Below are positions 7,513 through 16,153 of a stretch of DNA of 64,000 nucleotides, piece by piece. Made by a program: the position numbers and the translations under genes. Source of the stretch: Coprococcus phoceensis (GTDB lineage: Bacteria; Bacillota; Clostridia; Lachnospirales; Lachnospiraceae); the NCBI RefSeq assembly GCF_900104635.1, contig NZ_FNWC01000007.1:1587421-1651420 (forward strand), in the 5' to 3' direction. Below the pieces are notes generated by a model, which searched no databases, was not told the DNA's origin, and saw nothing but the letters and a program-made list of their open reading frames with translations. Each line of letters begins with the position of its first letter. The stretch's first letter is position 1.

Positions 7513-8511
7513 TTATAGTGTATTGATCTCTTTTTCCAGTTCCCGGACCGCTGCTATGACTGTCTCAAATGTCGGAACATCCCCATACAACATATCCTGC
7601 ATAGAGTTATAGTCCGCTTCCAATGCTGCAAACCGATATTCCGGCGGGAGTAATTTTAATGTGCCCGGCACAGCCTCCGGGTACTTCGCCCATGCTCTGG
7701 GATAGAATTTCATTTTGAAATCTACAACTTTCTTCAGGAGGTCAAGCCTGGAAAAAGCAGCTTCTTTGACCGGTGTTGCAGCCATGCGGTAGAGATCATA
7801 ATAATGTCTGGAATACCGCTGCGGCATTTCCAAATGTTCCGGTCTGTTCGCTTCATGGTGCAGGATTGTGGCTTTTTCCCAGAAGGTCCGTTCCGGGGCA
7901 ACGGTAAGGATTGCGGTTTCTTTTTGCTCAAAAATCTTCGGATAATATTTTGCCGCGTATGGTTCGATCTGCGCTGTTTTTGCAGGAGTCCACGCTGCCA
8001 GCGCACCAATCTCTAAACGGATCACCTGTAAGGTCGCCGTATTTGTAAAAAGGTGCGGATAGGCGAAAATGACCGTCTGTTTATCCTTTTCATCTATGTA
8101 GACATTTGCTTCACAACCGATTTCCTGGGATAAGCCGGCTTTGACTGCCGGGCAGAATGTTTCGGACAGAAATACTTCCGCACGCGCATTGGCTTCTTTG
8201 TTAAAAGCATCCTGTTTTGTATTGGAACGTTTCTCCCATGGTTCATCTTTGCCATATCCCAATACACGCCAGTCCAGAATCAAATCAATATCTTCTGAAA
8301 ACCGGCTGATCAGGTGAAAGGCTTTTGAAAGGCTGGTACCACCCTTAAAGGTGATGGACTCTTTCCATAGTGAGCGGTGAAATAAATAATCCAGCGTAAA
8401 ACATACCCAAAAGTCTTTTTCCACGATGGCATCATTCAGCCCCATTTTATCTGCTGTATTTCTGAACAGCTCCCTGCGGTCGTTATCTGAAAGTCTTGCT
8501 ATATTTCTCAT
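7513..8511 (-). CDS. abiEii: AbiEii toxin, nucleotidyltransferase
   Basis: Toxin of a type IV AbiE abortive-infection/toxin-antitoxin system, 332 residues. Near the N-terminus it has the nucleotidyltransferase motif KGGTSLSKAF (about 56-65), followed by SEDIDLILD with the metal-binding acidic residues (about 72-80). The long C-terminal helical part includes FWEKATILHHEANR and RHYYDLYRM, typical of AbiEii/DUF1814. Family members block growth by modifying tRNA acceptor ends. The start overlaps the antitoxin stop by four bases (ATGA), ensuring coupled expression. A strong terminator follows. Confidence 0.93.
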   Translation of the reverse strand: MRNIARLSDNDRRELFRNTADKMGLNDAIVEKDFWVCFTLDYLFHRSLWKESITFKGGTSLSKAFHLISRFSEDIDLILDWRVLGYGKDEPWEKRSNTKQDAFNKEANARAEVFLSETFCPAVKAGLSQEIGCEANVYIDEKDKQTVIFAYPHLFTNTATLQVIRLEIGALAAWTPAKTAQIEPYAAKYYPKIFEQKETAILTVAPERTFWEKATILHHEANRPEHLEMPQRYSRHYYDLYRMAATPVKEAAFSRLDLLKKVVDFKMKFYPRAWAKYPEAVPGTLKLLPPEYRFAALEADYNSMQDMLYGDVPTFETVIAAVRELEKEINTL

Positions 8512-9125
8512 TGTACCTTTTCACCTCCACAAATCTGCCGTATCGTATCGTAAACCCAATCCGTAGACTCTGTTGCTTCTTTCAAACAAGCCTGTTTATC
8601 CTTGTCTGTCAGTTTTTCGGAAAGCATCTGTATGACTTCTGGCGTAATATTCGATCTGCCAAGCGTTTTTAATGCCTGTATAACCAAACTTGTCATATAG
8701 GACAATCCGGTAATCTCTTTATTGGTCCGGTGCTTAAATTCCAGCTTTGTAGAGTTCCACTCGTAGGTCTTATATGGACCATCGCTGATATAGGACCATA
8801 CTGCTGTTACCTGTGTTGAAAGACCTAACAGGTTCAATGCTGTATTCCCACATGGAGCAATCGTCCAGTGATAACTTCGTGCCAATGCGTTCGCCACTGC
8901 TTCCGGGTCTGCCGCCACATATTCATCCAGAAGTTTGCTATATTTTGGTTTTTCATAAACACCATTAAGAATCCGGCGCAATATTCCATCTTGAATAAGC
9001 CGATATAAAGCGGAGCGCACTGTATTTGTGTCTGCAATATCCGCAAAATCAGAAGTTGAAAAAACACTTCCTTCCTCCGCAGATAAAATCCTTTCACGAA
9101 TTTCCTGCATATATCCTTTTGCCAC
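8508..9125 (-). CDS. abiEi: AbiEi antitoxin / autorepressor
   Basis: A 205-residue AbiEi-type protein: an N-terminal winged-helix segment (GSVFSTSDFADIADTNTVRSALYRLIQDGILRR, split here only by reading length) followed by the C-terminal antitoxin domain with APCGNTALNLLGL. The start is GTG at 9125, with AAAGGAGGTG 7 nt upstream; the longer frame would place the ribosome site inside the gene. AbiEi proteins repress their own promoter by binding inverted repeats, and a 30-bp palindrome surrounds the likely -10 just upstream. Confidence 0.9.
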   Translation of the reverse strand: MAKGYMQEIRERILSAEEGSVFSTSDFADIADTNTVRSALYRLIQDGILRRILNGVYEKPKYSKLLDEYVAADPEAVANALARSYHWTIAPCGNTALNLLGLSTQVTAVWSYISDGPYKTYEWNSTKLEFKHRTNKEITGLSYMTSLVIQALKTLGRSNITPEVIQMLSEKLTDKDKQACLKEATESTDWVYDTIRQICGGEKVQ

Positions 9126-9141
9126 TGATTTGCACCTCCTT

Positions 9142-9171
9142 TGCAACGAATATTATATACTATCCGTTGCA
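9142..9171. promoter_or_regulatory. Palindromic operator at the abiE promoter, copy 1
   Basis: TGCAACG and CGTTGCA arms separated by 16 AT-rich bases that contain TATAAT on the minus strand, immediately upstream of the abiEi ribosome site. This is the arrangement expected of an AbiEi autoregulatory operator. Confidence 0.6.
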
Positions 9172-9186
9172 TTTTTTCAATCATCT

Positions 9187-9225
9187 GAGGCTCCTATTTT
9201 TTAGTGTTCCCAAAAAAGAAGCCTC
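9187..9225. other. AT-rich hairpin between the two operator copies
   Basis: GAGGCT / AGCCTC arms with partly pairing A and T tracts inside and no T-run after the stem on either strand. It lies in the gap between the 160-aa gene and abiEi; probably a structural or terminator relic. Confidence 0.35.
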
Positions 9226-9260
9226 TGATACACAATAACAGAAGCAAAAGGTATTTGATT

Positions 9261-9290
9261 TGCAACAAATTTTATATATTTTCCGTTGCA
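9261..9290. promoter_or_regulatory. Palindromic operator, copy 2
   Basis: TGCAAC and GTTGCA arms with the same 30-bp span as copy 1 and mostly the same AT-rich centre. It sits at the 3' edge of the 160-aa gene, about 90 bp upstream of copy 1, and probably binds the same protein. Confidence 0.55.
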
Positions 9291-9292
9291 TT

Positions 9293-9775
9293 TTAAGCAC
9301 TCGGCAGGTAGATCCAGTCGTGCATCAGGCACACGCTGGGTTCATCCTCCCTGGGAACCAGACGGTAGGTACATTCCCCATAGACCGTGCGTTTATCCTC
9401 GATCTCCATGCCATAGGCTTTATAAAAGCGGTATTCCAGATTGGAGATAATACAGCGCAGGGTTTGCAGAGCCTCCCTCTGAGCTGATACAATCAGGTCA
9501 CGGTCAATGCTGCGCTTCAAAAACAGCAGCGATTTGTAAAGCTGTACCTCTGTGCGGTAAGGGCGGCAATCTTTCGTTTCCAGCCATCCGCAAAAAGCGA
9601 CCGGTCCGCTCTGGATCACACTGCGGTCCGGGTGATAATACTCATAGCAGTCCAGGTTTGCCGTATTCAGAAGATAGAGCATTTCCCGGACTTCATTTTC
9701 CGGCATGTCGTAAAACCGCAAAAGCGAGCGGTAAAGATGGACATAGCCGGGAATGGAAATCATGGTATTTACCAT
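9293..9775 (-). CDS. Hypothetical ICE protein, 160 aa
   Basis: Soluble 160-residue protein with many Tyr, Arg and Leu (HLYRSLLRFYDMPENEVREM; QLYKSLLFLKRSIDRDLI). No signal peptide, membrane segment or recognised catalytic motif. It follows the adhesin/sortase gene by about 60 bp in the same direction, with a weak purine-rich site (AAGGAGG) before the ATG. Cargo gene of unknown role; the helical character could suit a regulatory or binding protein, but that is a guess. Confidence 0.6.
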   Translation of the reverse strand: MVNTMISIPGYVHLYRSLLRFYDMPENEVREMLYLLNTANLDCYEYYHPDRSVIQSGPVAFCGWLETKDCRPYRTEVQLYKSLLFLKRSIDRDLIVSAQREALQTLRCIISNLEYRFYKAYGMEIEDKRTVYGECTYRLVPREDEPSVCLMHDWIYLPSA

Positions 9776-9837
9776 AAAATAAAATCCTCCTTGTAAACAG
9801 CAGGTGCGGGAGCTTTTGCCCCCGCACCGCCTAAAAT

Positions 9838-12800
9838 CTATATTTCGTTATCTACTTTCACGAGTTTTCCCATGACAAGGAAGCGTCCTGTGCCGCCCGG
9901 CGTACAGGTAGAAAGGGTCAGTACCTTATCACTGCAGGTCACAGTCACATCACTTTCCACCGCGGAACGTTCCTTCATAGCTGTAAGCCAGGTAGTATAA
10001 GCACCGTCATCCTTCCAGGAAAGCTGCCAGGGAGAGGTTTCACTGCCGGATTCTTCCGGCTTTGCTGCAAACGCCGCAAAGATCTCCATGACATAACCAC
10101 CCTTCGGAGTAACGAGATACATCTGCCTGTGGGTATCAAAGTAACTTTGTTCATCGTACCGGTTCAGCAGAGCAAACATGGAACCATCCCGCATATTATG
10201 ACCGTAAATGATCGTATTGCGGTCTGAAAAATCTGCCTGGTTTTCATAGTCGGCAAACAGGCAGCCAACCTTGTTATAGGTCCCGTCATAAAGATGGTTC
10301 AGGTAATACTCGTTGTTGTCGGTCTGCGTCACCGGATAATTGAGCACCGTATCAGGAAGGGAAAGCCATCCGATGATGTCCGGTCCATTTTCACGGAGCG
10401 CTTCAAAGTCTACCGAAGGCAGGATAATATCGGTATCGTCCCGTTTTGGTTCTGTCGGATCGGGTGCCGACTCCGGGGAAGCTGTCTGCTCCGGCACTTC
10501 CACATATCCGGCAAGATCTCGATAGGCATCTTTACTCTCAGCATACTGGTTCAAGTCACGGAACACCAAAAAACCGCTGCCAAGAGCCACCAGAACGCAG
10601 AGTGAAAGGACAGAAACCCCGACAGCCGTTCTTTTCAGGGAAGTCCTGCTGTATTTTCCCTTTTTGAAATAATACACAGCAAATACGCTGCCGCCGATCA
10701 GTGCGGCTGCCAGCAGTCCGCCATACAGGAAAATATACGGATCATCCCCGGTCTGCGGTACCGGCTTTTGAGGGGTGGAAGGATTGGAGGGAACAGAAGG
10801 CTTTTCCGGGTTCTTTGGGTTATCCGGCTTTTCCGGTTTTTCATTAAAGAACTGGACCGTAGATGTCTGATCTGCCTTGATCTCCACCGTAGCGGCATCA
10901 GGAATGATGTAATCCTTGCTTGCCCGGTTTGCAACTTCTGTTACGGTATAAATACCGACACGAAGGCCCTTAACTTCAATCACGCCGGATTTTGGAGTGG
11001 TGAATGTCTCGCAGTAGGAGCCGTCCGCACTCTTAACCTCGATGGCAAAACCATCTTTGCGCCCGTCGCTGGAATCCTTTGTGATCTTTAAGTTGCCGCG
11101 GTAAGCCTCATTGGTAAATCCGTGCCCGGCTTCTCCATTTTCCACAACTGCGACCTGTCCATCTTCTGTGATGGAAAAATAGTAAGCGTTTGAGTCAGGC
11201 TGATAGCCCTCCGGCGCTTTGCTTTCTTTGATAAAGTAGCCGCCAGCCAGAAGGTTTTCCGCCGTATGATAGCCTGCATCGGTTTCTTTCAGCGTACCGA
11301 TCTTTTGATCGTCAGGATCATATTCCTGGTTGGCGTTGGAATCCGCATACAGGTCGAACACTGCACCGGGCAGGAAGCGCAGGAAAGAATTCTTGTCTTT
11401 CTTATCCTCCTTTTCCACAGGGGACGGTTCCTCCACAGCTTCGGTTTTAGTTACCTGCACACTGCCGCGGATCAGGGTGTTTTCCACACGGATCTCGATA
11501 TGCTGTCCGTCTGCACCGATATATACATGGTGCTGCTGCGGGCTTACCGTATAAAGGTCAGGGGCAGAGATCTCCTTGACGATCCAGTGTCCGTAAGGAA
11601 TGTTCTCAAAGGAAAAACTGCCGTCTTTTCCGGTAATAGCAGTAAGCAGCGCATTTTCTTCAGTAAATTCTTCGGTATCAGGTCTAAACAGACCCATGAG
11701 CGCACCGGCAAGCGTGACATCCTCGCCGCCTTCCGGGTTTTCCCCGACTTTTACACCGTCTACACGCCCACGGAGAAGTTCATTGGAAACAGCCTCGCCT
11801 TCATTGACAAGGATCTGTACCAGGGCGGTTTCCTGACCAGCATACTCAAAGACAACCGGATATTCCTGATTCGAAAGGATATAGGCGCCGTTGGTTGTGC
11901 GTTCCTTGACATAATAGCTGCCAAAAGGCAGGTCGGAAGCGAAGGAAGCGCTATAACCGCCGGATTCCTCAGACGAAACAGAGACCACTTCCAGAAGTCC
12001 ACCTGCCGGGATTACGCTGCCATCTGCCGCCGTCAGGTCTGCGGAAGCATAAAGTCCAAAGGAAATATCCTTATATTCCTCGTTCATGCCAAGACCGAAC
12101 AGGTCATCGGTCTCCATTGCCTTGAAAAGTGTGACATCCACTTTCTGGCGTTCGTCATAAAGACCGGCCGCTGTCTGTGTAACCTCTACGGTCTCACCCG
12201 CATAGGTCAGTTCCACATATTCCGGTTGAGGATTCAACACACAGCCGGAAGGCGCCTGACGTTCCTCCAGACGATAACGGCCAAGATAGAGAGACCCGCT
12301 TTTCGCTGTGCCGTCCTCGCCGGTCGTAAGTGTTTCCACAACCGTATCTTTTTCTGCCCGCAAGGTACCGTCACCGGTATAAATATCTTCATCTGCGATC
12401 ACATCATAGACCGCTCCAGGAAGTCCGGCAACCTCATATACCGGTTGGTACAGTCCGTCGTTTTCCTGGACAGAAGCAAATACTTCTCCGGTCTTTGTGA
12501 TGGTAAGCTGGCCTTTCTGCGGCATATTGTACTGAGTGACCGTCACAACCGCCTCGCTGCCGTCAATGGTAAACGGTACCGGCTGATCGGAAAGCACATA
12601 GCCATAAGGGGCAGCCACCTCATAAAGTTCATAATCCCCGGCGGCCAAAGGCTCCGGCAGCATCAGCCAGCCCTCGTCAGAAACATAGAAGGTATCCAGT
12701 GTTTCCGGGTTCGGATAGTAGACGGTCTGGGTGATAAATTCCCCGGTGGAAAGATCCTTGATCTGAAAACCGGTTCCGGTCACAGGGATAATCTTTCCGG

Positions 12801-14748
12801 TCTCTGCGTCACATTTTTCAACTTTCAGACGGGCTGTGATGGTGCGGTTGTTCAGGATATAGCTGTAAGTCTTTCCGTCAGAGGAAATGAATACCGTAAA
12901 GTCCGGGACAAAGGCTTTGCCTTCCTCGCCTGCGATCTGATGGACCGTATAATGTCCATAAGGAAGCGGTTTACTGGAAGCAAAACCATCCGCATCCGTG
13001 GTAAGAAGGTCACGTTCACTTTCCTTTGCCGCGTCATAGCTCCCGGCTGCCTTTAAGTAAACTTCAAAGACTGCGCCTGCTTCCGGGCGTTCGATGATAC
13101 CAGCATTGGGATCGTCGGTATTTTCGCCCTCAGGCACATCCGGGTCCAGGTCATCGGTGTGCTTGACAAGCTGGATACTTCCGTAAATAACCGTTTCCGT
13201 CACCTGATTTTCTGTGGTATTGAGTTCCACTTCATACAGGGAAGGGGATGCACCCACTTCATAAATGGTTTCATTCAGAAGATACCCGGTGCTCGGTTCG
13301 ATTTCCCGGATCGTCCAGCCATCCCCGCATACATAATAGCGGGTCATAAAGCTGCCATCCGGTCCGGTAGTATAAGTGTCGATCAGTTCGCCATCACGGA
13401 AGATCCCATAGGCCGCCCCTGCAAGCGTGGCATCCCCCTGAGCATTTCCGGTGTCAGCATCACTCTTTACCACATGGACGCGAAATTTCTTCAGAATATT
13501 GCTGAAATGTACCGAAGAAGTCTGCCCGCTTTCAATGGTCACGTACTGTGCGGAAGGGGTCACATAGCGGTTCACCGGAAGTTCTTTTACCAGATAGGTT
13601 CCCGGCAGGAGCTTCTTTTCAATCTGGCCGTTTTCTCCGGTCGTAACTTCCTCATTGACTTCATTTCCCAAAATGTCCGTACCGGAGATATGGAAGGTGA
13701 TACCGGAAACAATGCCGTCCTCACTGGTCTTGACAAGTTTTGCGGTACCGTAAGTTTCCGTTTTGAATTTTACAAAGAAGGAAACCGGATCGCTGGCGCC
13801 GGTCATCATGGTCTGGTAGCCGGGTCTGCCCCAGATCAGCATGTCGTTTGCCACCGGGATATTCTTTCGGAATTCAAACAGCACCGGGTCCATCATCATC
13901 TGCCTGCTGGTAAAGGTGTATTCATTTCCGTTTCTTGTCACAGAAACGCCGCTGCCTTTCAAAGCCTCCAGATCGATCTTCAAGTTATTGGTATCTGTGA
14001 CCGTCAGGGTATAGACCTTTTTTTCTACATCCCATTTCAGTTCCAGTTCCGGTGCTTCGCTTTTCTTAGAAGAAGTAAAGGAAGGTACTGTGGAATGGGA
14101 AGCGACCTGTGCAAGAATCCAGTCATAGGCTTTTTCTGCCGGTCGTCCGGCGATCACGCTGAAATACTGGTCGGCGTCTGCGTGGCCGTTTCCGTGGCGG
14201 CTGTACGGATCGCTTCTAAGTTGCTGCTGGTATTCCCAAAGGATGATCTGGGTTGCCATCTTATAGTCATCCTCGTTGATTCCGGAAACAGGGAGCGCCG
14301 CACCGGGTTTCCAGCCATAGATCGCAGTCAGGGTGATCCCCCTCCTTGCCTCGGCAGGAAGCAGGTTCAGGTATTGGCTGTTGGTCCCGCTTTCCGAAAC
14401 ATAGGTATTTTCCGAAGTATGGTAAGGAATCCCGCTCTCCACACAGTAAACCTGGTGGCTGATCCCGTCAGAATCCGTCAGCATATAGTGCCGGTAAGCA
14501 TTGCCCCCGGAACTGGTGTGTACATCGATGGTTCCGTCTGCATGGTAGGCAAGATAGGTGTAAGGCGCCGGGGCACGGTAGTGGTTCCCATCAGAGCCCA
14601 CATACTGGTCGCCCAGCCAGGAGCTTGCCGTCTGTCCGACAGACATGGCAAAAGCCTGAGCCGGAAGAAGCCCCAAAATGCTTGCCATACAAAGCAAAAA
14701 CGCCAACAGCTTGCGAAAGCCGCGGCGTCTGGTTATGATATGTTCCAT
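9838..14748 (-). CDS. Thioester/Cna-B surface adhesin fused to class B sortase
   Basis: A 1,636-residue surface protein. Signal peptide about 1-34 (RKLLAFLLCMASILGLLPAQ). An N-terminal thioester domain is suggested by VYCVESGIPY (Cys102) and MATQIILWEY (Gln167). About eight or more SpaA/Cna-B-type repeats follow, with recurring GxYxLxE endings (for example GTYLVKELP, GRYRLEERQAP). A sorting signal VPQTGDD at 1330 and membrane helix to about 1361 come next. The frame does not stop: a second membrane helix (about 1375-1397) leads into a class B sortase domain with His1517 (IYGHNM), Cys1615 (TLSTC) and Arg1622. In related ICEs adhesin and sortase are usually separate. Probably builds or anchors a mating-contact adhesin. 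Confidence 0.92.
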   Translation of the reverse strand: MEHIITRRRGFRKLLAFLLCMASILGLLPAQAFAMSVGQTASSWLGDQYVGSDGNHYRAPAPYTYLAYHADGTIDVHTSSGGNAYRHYMLTDSDGISHQVYCVESGIPYHTSENTYVSESGTNSQYLNLLPAEARRGITLTAIYGWKPGAALPVSGINEDDYKMATQIILWEYQQQLRSDPYSRHGNGHADADQYFSVIAGRPAEKAYDWILAQVASHSTVPSFTSSKKSEAPELELKWDVEKKVYTLTVTDTNNLKIDLEALKGSGVSVTRNGNEYTFTSRQMMMDPVLFEFRKNIPVANDMLIWGRPGYQTMMTGASDPVSFFVKFKTETYGTAKLVKTSEDGIVSGITFHISGTDILGNEVNEEVTTGENGQIEKKLLPGTYLVKELPVNRYVTPSAQYVTIESGQTSSVHFSNILKKFRVHVVKSDADTGNAQGDATLAGAAYGIFRDGELIDTYTTGPDGSFMTRYYVCGDGWTIREIEPSTGYLLNETIYEVGASPSLYEVELNTTENQVTETVIYGSIQLVKHTDDLDPDVPEGENTDDPNAGIIERPEAGAVFEVYLKAAGSYDAAKESERDLLTTDADGFASSKPLPYGHYTVHQIAGEEGKAFVPDFTVFISSDGKTYSYILNNRTITARLKVEKCDAETGKIIPVTGTGFQIKDLSTGEFITQTVYYPNPETLDTFYVSDEGWLMLPEPLAAGDYELYEVAAPYGYVLSDQPVPFTIDGSEAVVTVTQYNMPQKGQLTITKTGEVFASVQENDGLYQPVYEVAGLPGAVYDVIADEDIYTGDGTLRAEKDTVVETLTTGEDGTAKSGSLYLGRYRLEERQAPSGCVLNPQPEYVELTYAGETVEVTQTAAGLYDERQKVDVTLFKAMETDDLFGLGMNEEYKDISFGLYASADLTAADGSVIPAGGLLEVVSVSSEESGGYSASFASDLPFGSYYVKERTTNGAYILSNQEYPVVFEYAGQETALVQILVNEGEAVSNELLRGRVDGVKVGENPEGGEDVTLAGALMGLFRPDTEEFTEENALLTAITGKDGSFSFENIPYGHWIVKEISAPDLYTVSPQQHHVYIGADGQHIEIRVENTLIRGSVQVTKTEAVEEPSPVEKEDKKDKNSFLRFLPGAVFDLYADSNANQEYDPDDQKIGTLKETDAGYHTAENLLAGGYFIKESKAPEGYQPDSNAYYFSITEDGQVAVVENGEAGHGFTNEAYRGNLKITKDSSDGRKDGFAIEVKSADGSYCETFTTPKSGVIEVKGLRVGIYTVTEVANRASKDYIIPDAATVEIKADQTSTVQFFNEKPEKPDNPKNPEKPSVPSNPSTPQKPVPQTGDDPYIFLYGGLLAAALIGGSVFAVYYFKKGKYSRTSLKRTAVGVSVLSLCVLVALGSGFLVFRDLNQYAESKDAYRDLAGYVEVPEQTASPESAPDPTEPKRDDTDIILPSVDFEALRENGPDIIGWLSLPDTVLNYPVTQTDNNEYYLNHLYDGTYNKVGCLFADYENQADFSDRNTIIYGHNMRDGSMFALLNRYDEQSYFDTHRQMYLVTPKGGYVMEIFAAFAAKPEESGSETSPWQLSWKDDGAYTTWLTAMKERSAVESDVTVTCSDKVLTLSTCTPGGTGRFLVMGKLVKVDNEI

Positions 14749-14787
14749 GAAAAAATCCTCACTTTCATAAAATCTAAAAGGACAGCC

Positions 14788-15906
14788 TTATTTGCTGTCC
14801 TTGTCGTCAAAATCATCCTCGGAAAGATATTCCGGTTCCCCGTATGCCTCATCCGGGTCAAAGCCTTCGCCATAACCGTCATCCTCAAATTCCGCATCGT
14901 CCTCGGCCTGCTGTTTCGGACGCACGATTTTTACATAGTAACCGATCCCGCCGACCGCAAGTAAGGCAGCAAGGATAAACAGGATCGTGCCGACGCTGCC
15001 GGTTTCTTTCTTCGGCTTTTCCGGTTCTGCCGGTTTTTCAGTTTCCGCCGGCTTTTCTTTTCCTTTGCAGCCATTTAAGTCATTTTTGCAGACCGGACAG
15101 CCGGTATTAACCTTTCCTGCCTCACATTTTTCTGTGCAGTTACAGCTTTCTTCCTGGGGGATCATGCTCATGCTGCCATTGTTCTTTTCTGCAAGTGCCA
15201 TCAGGTCGGACTCTGTGACGCCGTTTAAGAAGTAGACATTGTTATCTTCCCGTTTCCCGTCGATCACCAGATAAAAGACATTGCCCGCGTCCGTAGTGAT
15301 GGTGTAAAACTGTTTTTCCCCATCCGTACCGCTGATGTTGTCCTGTACCGTTCCGGTGCCTTCCGGGGTAAATGCACCTTCCGGGATCGCAGAAGTATTT
15401 TCCTGCTGTCCGGTACTGTTATCTGAACCGGAAGAATTTCCGCCGCCGGAAGGGGTTGCAGCGTTTGAGCCGGAAGGTTTTTCTTCCTTAGGCGGTTTTG
15501 TCTGTGTACCGGACGGACTCTGGGGTGCTGTCGTAGCAGGTTTCTTTTCAGGAGCCGGTTCTTTGTAATACGGATTATCCAGCTTTACCATATCAGAACG
15601 GTTGCCGGCATAATCTTTTGCGTATATGCTTACCTGTTTTTCTGTTCCGGCATAATCTTTCAGTGCGACCGACGCTTTCCCGTCGGTGAGGGAGTTGATA
15701 CGGTTTTCATCAACAAAGACCGCCTCCACGCCGGATAGATCGTCACTGCTTTCTATTTTCAGGGCATCGCCCTCCATGGAAGCAGTCAGCGTTGGCGGTG
15801 TGGTGTCTTTGGAACCGCCGGCATGAGCCGTTACAGGTAATGCGCTGACACTTACAAGAAGCGTAAGCGCCAGCAGCAGGGAAAGTTTTTTAAGCCTCAT
15901 GCACAT
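14788..15906 (-). CDS. DUF4366 membrane-anchored ICE protein
   Basis: 372 residues with a signal peptide (KLSLLLALTLLVSVSALPVTAHA), an extracellular domain resembling a small Ig-like fold, a long Pro/Ser/Gly/Thr-rich linker, a conserved region with four Cys residues (CNCTEKCEAGKVNTGCPVC), one membrane helix near residue 310 (GTILFILAALLAVGGIGYYV) and an acidic cytoplasmic tail. This is the DUF4366 layout found in Clostridia ICEs next to DUF4315 and the wall hydrolase. Probably part of the cell-surface side of the transfer machine. It overlaps the DUF4315 gene by 17 bp. Confidence 0.85.
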   Translation of the reverse strand: MCMRLKKLSLLLALTLLVSVSALPVTAHAGGSKDTTPPTLTASMEGDALKIESSDDLSGVEAVFVDENRINSLTDGKASVALKDYAGTEKQVSIYAKDYAGNRSDMVKLDNPYYKEPAPEKKPATTAPQSPSGTQTKPPKEEKPSGSNAATPSGGGNSSGSDNSTGQQENTSAIPEGAFTPEGTGTVQDNISGTDGEKQFYTITTDAGNVFYLVIDGKREDNNVYFLNGVTESDLMALAEKNNGSMSMIPQEESCNCTEKCEAGKVNTGCPVCKNDLNGCKGKEKPAETEKPAEPEKPKKETGSVGTILFILAALLAVGGIGYYVKIVRPKQQAEDDAEFEDDGYGEGFDPDEAYGEPEYLSEDDFDDKDSK

Positions 15907-16135
15907 CCTCCTTCTCCTGCGGTAAAACAGTTTCCGAAGGGGCTGCCTGCTGTGATTTCAAAAAATCCGCAAGCTGCTGGGGCGTCAGTTTGAAACTGCG
16001 CGCCACCGCTACATAATCGGTATTTTCCAGCTCTGTTTTCTGTTCCTCCAGCTTATGGAGCTTTGCCTGCATTTCCGCAATCTTTGTTTTGGTCTTTTCA
16101 ATTTCCTTTTCCAGTTTTTCAATTTTAGGATTCAA
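15890..16135 (-). CDS. DUF4315 coiled-coil protein
   Basis: An 81-residue protein with an N-terminal coiled coil of about 40 residues (EKLEKEIEKTKTKIAEMQAK) and a short SFKLTPQQLADFLKSQ segment. It matches DUF4315, a regular small gene between the NlpC/P60 hydrolase and DUF4366 in these ICEs. It overlaps the DUF4366 gene start and follows the hydrolase by 18 bp. Function unknown; the coiled coil suggests it is a linker or adaptor in the transfer complex. Confidence 0.85.
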   Translation of the reverse strand: MNPKIEKLEKEIEKTKTKIAEMQAKLHKLEEQKTELENTDYVAVARSFKLTPQQLADFLKSQQAAPSETVLPQEKEDVHEA

Positions 16136-16153
16136 TTTATTACCTCCAATCTG

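Noticed and set aside
11266..13056. Long plus-strand open frame (596 codons) opposite the adhesin gene
   Set aside because: It is the antisense shadow of the repeat-rich adhesin frame: low-complexity composition, no ribosome site, no recognisable domain.
13159..14964. Second long plus-strand frame (601 codons) opposite the adhesin
   Set aside because: Antisense shadow of the same gene and of its upstream region; no motif and no promoter or ribosome site.
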